NCBI GenBank assembly: GCA_038501785.1
Contig: JBAMJR010000040.1
Span: 12,990,893 to 13,054,892, forward strand
Source: Myoxocephalus aenaeus
Taxonomy: Eukaryota; Chordata; Actinopteri; Perciformes; Cottidae
Length of the DNA: 64,000 bases
Direction: 5' to 3'
Shown here: positions 57,064 through 64,000 of the stretch, piece by piece
Position numbering within the stretch: the stretch's first letter is position 1
How the letters are laid out: every line of letters starts with the position of its first letter
Program-made: the position numbers and the translations under genes
The notes under the pieces: model-generated
What the model was told of the DNA's origin: nothing
Databases searched by the model: none
Seen by the model: only the letters and a program-made list of their open reading frames with translations

Positions 57064-60000
57064 TGTATCTCAGAACACCAGACTTTCATGTTTCATTATA
57101 CGTAATGTAAGAGTACCCTGATGCTCTCATCACATTTTACTACCTTAAGCTGCATTTCCAACTTTTGTCGAAAAACGACTTTTCATCCTGGACAGAGTCC
57201 AAAAGTTGATTCTGTTCTAGAATACTTAGATTCTATGATTTCCTTCAGTTAATGTATCTCAGAACACCAGACTTTCATGTTTCATTATAATGTAAGAGTG
57301 ATGCTCTAATCACGTTTTACTACCTTAAGCTGCATTTCCAACTTTTATGTCAAAAAACGACTTTTCAGCCTAGACAGAGTCCAAAGCTGCGTTTCCAACT
57401 TTTATGTAAAAAAAACGACTTTTCAAGCCCTGGACAGAGTCCAAAAGTGGATTCTCTTCTAGAATACTTAGATTCCATGATTTCCTTCATTTAATGTAAC
57501 TCAGAACACCAGACTTTCATGTTTCATTATAATGTAAGAGTACCTGATGCTCTCATCACGTTTTACTACCTTGAGCTGCATTTCCAACTTTTTTGTCAAA
57601 AAACGACTGTTCAGCCTGGACAGAGTCCCAAAGCTGCATTTCCCAACTTTTTTGTCAAAAAACAACTTTTCAGCCTAGACAGAATCCAAAAGTGGATTAT
57701 CTTCTAGAATACTTAGATTCCATGATTTTCCTTGAGTTAATGTATCTCAGAACACCAGACGTTCATGTTTTATTATAATGTAAGAGTACCTGATGCTCTC
57801 ATCACGTTTTACTACCTTAAGCTGCATTTCCAACTTTTTTGTCAAAAAAACGACTTTTCAGCCTAGACAGAGTCCAAAGCTGCGTTTCCAACTTTTATGT
57901 CAAAAAACGACTTTTCAGCCTGGACAGAGTCCAAAAGTGGATTCTCTTCTAGAATACTTAGATTCCATGATTTCCTTCAGTTAATGTAACTCAGAACACC
58001 AGACTTTCATGTTTCATTATAATGTAAGAGTACCTGATGCTCTCATCACGTTTTTACTACCTTGAGCTGCATTTCCAACTTTTTTTGTCAAAAAACGACT
58101 GTTCAGCCTGGACAGAGTCCAAAGCTGCATTTCCAACTTTTTTGTCAAAAAAACAACTTTTCAGCCTAGACAGAATCCAAAAGTGGATTATCTTCTAGAA
58201 TACTTAGATTCCATGATTTCCTTGAGTTAATGTATCTCAGAACACCAGACGTTCATGTTTTATTATAATGTAAGAGTACCTGAAGCTCTCATCACGTTTT
58301 ACTACCTTAAGCTGCATTTCCAACTTTTTTGTCAAAAAACGACTTTTCAGCCTAGACAGAGTCCAAAGCTGCGTTTCCAACTTTTATGTCAAAAAAGACC
58401 TTTTCAGCCTAGACAGAGTCCAAAAGTGGATTCTCTTCTAGAATACTTAGATTCCTGATTTCCTTCAGTTAATGTATCTCAGAACACCAGACTTTCATGT
58501 TCTATTATAATGTAAGAGTACCTGATGCTCTCATCACGTTTTACTACCTTAAGCCTGCATTTCCAACTTTTTTGTCAAAAAACGACTTTTCAGCCTAGAC
58601 AGAGTCCAAAGCTGCATTTCCAACTTTTATGTCAAAAAACGACTTTTCAGCCTAGACAGAATCCAAAAGTGGATTCTCTTCTAGAATACTTAGATTCCAT
58701 GATTTCCTTGAGTTAATGTATCTCAGAACACCAGACGTTCATGTTTTATTATAATGTAAGAGTGATGCTCTCATCACGTTTTACTACCTTAAGCTGCATT
58801 TCAAACTTTTATGTGAATAAAACGACTTTTCAGCCTAGACAGAATCCAAAAGTGGATTCTCTTCTAGAATACTTAGATTCCATGATTTCCTTCAGTTAAT
58901 GTATCTCAGAACACCAGACGTTCATGTTTTATTATAATGTAAGAGTACCTGATGCTCTCATCACGTTTTACTACCTTAAGCTGCATTTCCAACTTTTTTG
59001 TCAAAAAACGACTTTTCAGCCTAGACAGAGTCCAAAGCTGCATTTCCAACTTTTATGTCAAAAAACGACTTTTCAGCCTAGACAGAGTTCAAAAGTGGAT
59101 TCTCTTATAGAATACCAAGATTCCATGATTTCCTTCAGTTAATGTAACTCAGAACACCAGATTTCATGTTTCATTATAATGTAAGAGTACCTGATGCTCT
59201 CATCAACGTTTTACTACCTTAAACTGCATTTCCAACTTTTTTGTCAAAAAACGACTTTTCAGGCCTAGACAGAGTCCAAAGCTGCGTTTCCAACTTTTAT
59301 GTCAAAAAACGACTTTTCAGCCTAGACAGAATCTAAAAGTGGATTATCTTCTAGAATACTTAGATTCCATGATTTCCTTCAGTTAATGTAACTCAGAACA
59401 CCAGACGTTCATGTTTCATTATAATGTAAGAGTACCTGATGCTCTCATCACGTTTACTACCTTAAGCTGCATTTCCAACTTTTATGTCAAAAAAACCGAC
59501 TTTTCGGCCTAGACAGAGTCCAAAGCTGCGTTTCCAACTTTCATGTCAAAAAAAGACTTTTTCAGCCTGGACATAGTCCAAAAGTGGATTCTCTTCTCGA
59601 ACACTTAGATTCCATGATTTCCTTCAGTTAATGTATCTCAGAACACCAGACGTTCATGTTTTATTATAATGTAAGAGTACCTGATGCTCTCATCACGTTT
59701 TACTACCTTAAGCTGCATTTCCAAACTTTTTTGTCAAAAAACGACTTTTCAGCCTAGACAGAGTCCAAAGCTGCGTTTCCAACTTTTATGTCAAAAAACG
59801 ACTTTTCAGCCTAGACAGAGTCCAAAAGTGGATTCTCTTCTAGAATACTTAGATTCCATGATTTCCTTCAGTTAATGTATCTCAGAACACCAGACTTTCA
59901 TGTTCTATTATAATGTAAGAGTACCTGATGCTCTCATCACGTTTTACTACCTTAAGCTGCATTTCCAACTTTTATGTCAAAAAACGACTTTTCCAGCCTA

Positions 60001-61240
60001 GACAGAGTCCAAAAGTGTATTCTCTTCTAGAATACTTAGATTCCATGATTTCCTTCAGTTAATGTATCTCAGAACACCAGACTTTCATGTTCTATTATAA
60101 TGTAAGAGTGATGCTCTCATCACGTTTTACTACCTTAAGCTGCATTTCCAACTTTTTTGTGAAAAAACGACTTTTCAGCCTAGACAGAATCCAAAAGTGG
60201 ATTCTCTTCTAGAATACTTAGATTCCATGAGTTCCTTCAGTTAATGTATCTCAGAAACCAGACGTTCATGTTTTATTATATGTAAGAGTACCTGATGCTC
60301 TCATCACGTTTTACTACCTTAAGCTGCATTTCCAACTTTTTTGTCAAAAAAACGACTTTTCAGCCTAGACAGAGTCCAAAGCTGCATTTCCAACTTTTAT
60401 GTGAAAAAACGACTTTTCAGCCTAGACAGAATCCAAAAGTGGATTCTCCTTCTAGAATACTTAGATTCCATAATTTCTTTCAGTTAATGTATCTCAGAAC
60501 ATCAGACTTTCATGTTTCCATTATAATGTAAGAGTACCTGATGCTCTCATCACGTTTTACTACCTTAAGCTGCATTTCCAACTTTTTTGTCAAAAAACGA
60601 CTTTTCAGCCTAGACAGAGTCCAAAGCTGCATTTCCAACTTTTATGTCAAAAAACGACTTTTCAGCCTAGACAGAGTTCAAAAAGTGGATTCTCTTATAG
60701 AATACTAAGATTCCATGGATTCCTTCAGTTAATGTAACTCAGAACACCAGATTTCATGTTTCATTATAATGTAAGAGTACCTGATGCTCTCATCACGTTT
60801 ACTACCTTAAGCTGCATTTCCAACTTTTTTGTCAAAAAACGACTTTTCAGCCTAGACAGAGTTCAAAAGTGGATTCTCTTATAGAATACCAAGATTCCAT
60901 GATTTCCTTCAGTTAATGTAACTCAGAACACCAGATTTTCATGTTTCATTATAATGTAAGAGTACCTGATGCTCTCATCACGTTTTACTACCTTTAAACT
61001 GCATTTCCAACTTTTTTGTCAAAAAACGACTTTTTCAGCCTAGACAGAGTCCAAAGCTGCGTTCCAACTTTTATGTCAAAAAACGACTTTTCAGCCTAGA
61101 CAGAGTCCAAAAGTGGATTATCTTCTAGAATACTTAGATTCCATGATTTCCTTCAGTTAATGTATCTCAGAACACCAGACTTTCATGTTCTATTATAATG
61201 TAAGAGTACCTGATGCTCTCATCACGTTTTACTACCTTAA

Positions 61241-63221
61241 CCCTTCGTCCACGGAGCCCGCGGTTTCGCGTGGTGACACTTGAAACTTTTCTCTAAGTTT
61301 CTAAAATATTCACAGCACCCCGATAATACATCGCAAAAATATAATTTTACGTCTGGCGGAAAGAGACGGCTTCCTGCTTCCCCCGGGTGCCTGCCCAGGC
61401 AAGCCCAGCATAATTTTAAACATCATCAGGCAAGCGAAAGGGCAGCAGTGTGTCATCTGACGCTGGAAAAATAAAAAAAATCCTTCTCTGTGATTAGTTG
61501 AGGTCATATGTCCGTCGCCATTTCGTGAACTAAACAACCAATGTACACTCAGGAAAATCTCAAAAGGACTACCCACTGTACAGCATGTACACACTACAGT
61601 TTACAATCAACATCATGACGACAAAGAGATTCTGGAGAGCAGCGAGGAGGAGGACGACGCGTCGTCGTCAGAGCTCGAAGGCTTTAGTCCTTCTGAGGAA
61701 GATGGGTAAGTGTAGTTTACTAAACTTTGTTACGTGTCTGTAAGGCTGCATGGTGCAAACTAGTAATGTGTTACAAACTAGTAATGTGTACAAACTAGTA
61801 ATGTGTACAAACTAGTAATGTGTACAAACTAGTAATGTGTACACCTGCAGGAGAGCACGAGAGCCAGCCACGCGGTGCACACTGCTGTTCACGTTACTAC
61901 GTCATGATCTAAGTAATGTTTACACACAGTCTGCTTTGTACAACACTCTGCTTCACGTTACTACCACTAATATTTATACATCCAATGCGGAGCACTATGC
62001 TAAAATTACTACCACAGTCATGATCTGAATAATATTTGCACATCCAATGCGGAGCATTCTGCTCAATCGTTACGTCATCTTTCTTTCAACTGACTAGTAT
62101 TGATTTATTTTACAGAGAGGAGCACCAGCCGCCCCGACCAGCCTGGCCAGCAAAGAGGCAGCGCGTTGACCGACGACTAAGACCACCATCTCCAGCAAAC
62201 AGGGCGCGTGCTGCCCGGCGACTACTTTCACCTCAGGCCAGATCAAGAAAGACAGCAGCGTGTGCACCACCTGCACCTACGCTGTCCTGGAGGACGGATG
62301 AAGACCCGGACACTGCTCCCCCGCTCATCAAGTTCCAGCCCGGACACCAGGTCCACATGTCAGTGCCACAGCAACACCCATTGAACTCTTCAAACTGTTC
62401 TTCCAACTAAGTCCACGGTGGGTCGCAGGGTTTGCGAGCTTTGCAGCATGAAGAAAGTGAGAAAAGACACGGCGTGGAAGTGCGAGGCGTGTAACCGTTC
62501 CCCTCTGCCTGCAGCTGAACAGAAACTGTTTCCATGACTGGCATGCCATGGCATGAGGATATGCCATGAAGCATATATACTTGTATATTGTAAATGGTCT
62601 AGTCTTTGTTCTGTTTTATATTTCTGAATATATATTCTGTACATATTTTTCTTTTTTTTTTATAATACATATTTTTATTTAAAAAAAAAAAAAATTGTTG
62701 TGATGGTCATTTTTCATTTGCACACACTCCCTGAAGCTTTATCTGCACTATGAAGTCATTTCTCAGTCCCATTTTTATCATTTTGGTGAAAGCTGTGAAA
62801 GACCATATTTCTACTCAAAAACCGATAATAAAAACTTTAGTTTTAGACATTTATTTACATGTATCTAACATTTTATTCATATATTTCACTGCTTTTGTGA
62901 ACCTAAAACCTTTGGTAAACCAATTGCCATCACCTAAACAGAGTCACCACCTGAGTAAAGTTAGGTTTTTTCAAGCGATATGAAGAATTCCAAAAATCGA
63001 GATTCCATTTTTCAGCTTTAGTGTCATATTATAAAGTTTTTTTCTTTACACTTTTGCCTTACGACAATGGTGCCTCATTATATAGATAGCTGAGATTGTT
63101 CTGCAATTTATGATGTAAAACATGGGTATATATCTTATATGCAAGTGCCTTAAAAGGTGAATCTAAGAAAATTATGTCAAATCGAGAAATCGACTGAAAA
63201 TGACCTCCAGTGTGCAGTGAG
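61241..63221 (+). mobile_element. piggyBac-like element, 1.98 kb, inserted in the satellite
   Basis: TTAA at 61237-61240 and 63222-63225; joining the flanks restores the satellite sequence CTACCTTAAGCTGCATTT. The 5' end CCCTTCGTCCACGGAGCCCG resembles the antisense copy at 21786, and the 3' 280 bases match 9320-9579 and 18528-18790. It carries an internally deleted transposase gene and, in the first intron, five copies of a 17-bp ACTAGTAATGTGTACAA repeat (61755-61843). Confidence 0.9.
61613..62537 (+). pseudogene. Internally deleted piggyBac transposase
   Basis: Exon A, about 61613-61705, encodes an acidic N-terminal stretch (DDKEILESSEEEDD, SELEGFSPSEEDG) with donor GG|GTAAGT. Exon B starts at 62116 after TTTTACAG and in phase: a basic Arg/Pro-rich segment, then WRTDEDPDTAPPLIKFQPG and, after a frame change, TPIELFKLFF, all typical of the N-terminal part of piggyBac transposases. 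At about 62408 the sequence jumps to the C-terminal Cys-rich domain (VCELC and WKCEACNRSPL), ending TGA 62535-62537. The whole DDD catalytic core, some 400 residues in intact relatives, is missing, and no in-frame ATG is evident. Non-autonomous. Confidence 0.75.
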
Positions 63222-64000
63222 TTAAGCTGCATTTCCAACTTTTTTGTCAAAACAAAACGACTTTTCAGCCTAGACAGAGTCCAAAGCTGCGTTTCCAACT
63301 TTTATGTCAAAAAACGACTTTTCAGCCTCGACAGAGTCCAAAAGTGGATTCTCTTCTAGAATACTTAGATTCCATGATTTCCTTCAGTTAATGTATCTCA
63401 GAACACCAGACTTTCATGTTCTATTATAATGTAAGAGTACCTGATGCCTCTCGTCACGTTTTACTACCTTAAGCTGCATTTCCAACCTTTTATGTCAAAA
63501 AACGACTTTCAGCCTAGACAGAGTCCAAAAGTGGATTCTCTTCTAGAATACTTAGATTCCATAATTTCTTTCAGTTAATGTATCTCAGAACATCAGACTT
63601 TCATGTTTCATTATAATGTAAGTGTACCTGATGCTCTCATCACGTTTTACTACCTTAAGCTGCATTTCCAACTTTTATGTCAAAAAACGACTTTTCAGCC
63701 TAGACAGAGTTCAAAGTGGATTCTCTTATAGAATACTAAGATTCCATGATTTCCTTCAGTTAATGTAACTCAGAACACCAGATTTCATGTTTCATTATAA
63801 TGTAAGAGTACCTGATGCTCTCATCACGTTTTACTACCTTAAGCTGCATTTCCAACTTTTATGTCAAAAAACGACTTTTCAGCCTAGACCAGAGTTCAAA
63901 AGTGGATTCTCTTATAGAATACTAAGATTCCATGATTTCCTTCAGTTAATGTAACTCAGAACACCAGATTTCATGTTTCATTATAATGTAAGAGTACCTG

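Larger units (their letters stand above)
57060..64000 (+). repeat. Satellite array of 244/184-bp units, running off the window
   Basis: The word TTAATGTATCTCAGAA (or TTAATGTAACTCAGAA) recurs at 57060, 57249, 57492, 57737, 57981, 58227, 58469, 58713, 58896, 59144, 59385, 59629, 59870, 60059, 60240, 60485, 60727, 60916, 61157 and, after the transposon, at about 63387, 63573, 63760 and 63946. Long units (about 244) hold two copies of a roughly 60-bp subrepeat (GCTGCATTTCCAACTTTT to CAGAGTCCAAA); short units (about 184) hold one. Each unit has two TTAA sites. The 60-70-codon frames that recur are repeat artefacts. Confidence 0.95.

Noticed and set aside
57519..60531. Recurring 60-78-codon frames with the LHFQLFCQKTTFQPRQ motif
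   Set aside because: They recur once per satellite unit and are broken by indels in many units; repeat artefact.

Overview
This is vertebrate nuclear DNA, most likely from a ray-finned (teleost) fish. The evidence is one multi-exon gene with GT-AG introns that is clearly hhipl1, set among repeats typical of fish genomes: tRNA-derived SINEs, CR1/L2/Rex-group LINE pieces, hAT, PIF/Harbinger-like and piggyBac-like DNA transposons, Tol2-like ends, solo LTRs, and long satellites. I see no bacterial features and no CRISPR array.

Layout. 1-1.4 kb: two short open stretches that could each be the last coding exon of an unrecognised plus-strand gene, followed by a poly(A)-signal-containing AT-rich tail. 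1.5-1.85 kb: a GC-rich patch. 3-5.5 kb: LINE 3' ends, a candidate 484-bp inverted-repeat element, a 1.03-kb heptamer minisatellite, and a MITE. 6.0-7.6 kb: a decayed zinc-finger/transposase-like gene ending in a hairpin-headed tandem repeat. 8.5-15.8 kb: SINE, a MITE carrying a 28S rRNA-like piece and a nested piggyBac-like MITE, a PIF/Harbinger-like MITE, a LINE remnant split by a hAT with an 8-bp target duplication, and a solo LTR. 16.5-21.8 kb: two piggyBac-family elements in opposite orientation, one holding seven 190-bp repeats. 24.7-27.3 kb: an antisense, rearranged LINE and a second LINE tail. 27.3-33 kb: mostly featureless, with one weak candidate exon. 33.1-36 kb: a 2.9-kb element with long inverted termini. 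36-40.8 kb: SINEs, a hAT MITE and an enlarged Harbinger-like copy.

41.15-49.48 kb holds the one complete gene, hhipl1 (9 coding exons, 813 codons from the first ATG). It encodes a secreted protein with a folate-receptor-like Cys-rich region, a glucose/sorbosone-dehydrogenase-type propeller, a basic Thr-rich linker and a six-cysteine SRCR domain. Introns 4 and 8 carry transposons with target duplications, and a solo LTR lies just after its poly(A) signal.

51-64 kb is repeat-dominated: a 47/56-bp minisatellite, a 3.7-kb degenerate array bounded by piggyBac-like end sequence, and a satellite of 244/184-bp units that runs off the window and is interrupted by a 1.98-kb piggyBac-like element at a TTAA. 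Apart from hhipl1 nothing here forms a functional pathway; the rest is a record of nested transposition and tandem-repeat growth. I did not find a convincing new gene system. The more novel observations are structural: the 28S-bearing MITE, the satellite acting as TTAA target, and a scatter of perfect fold-back palindromes.
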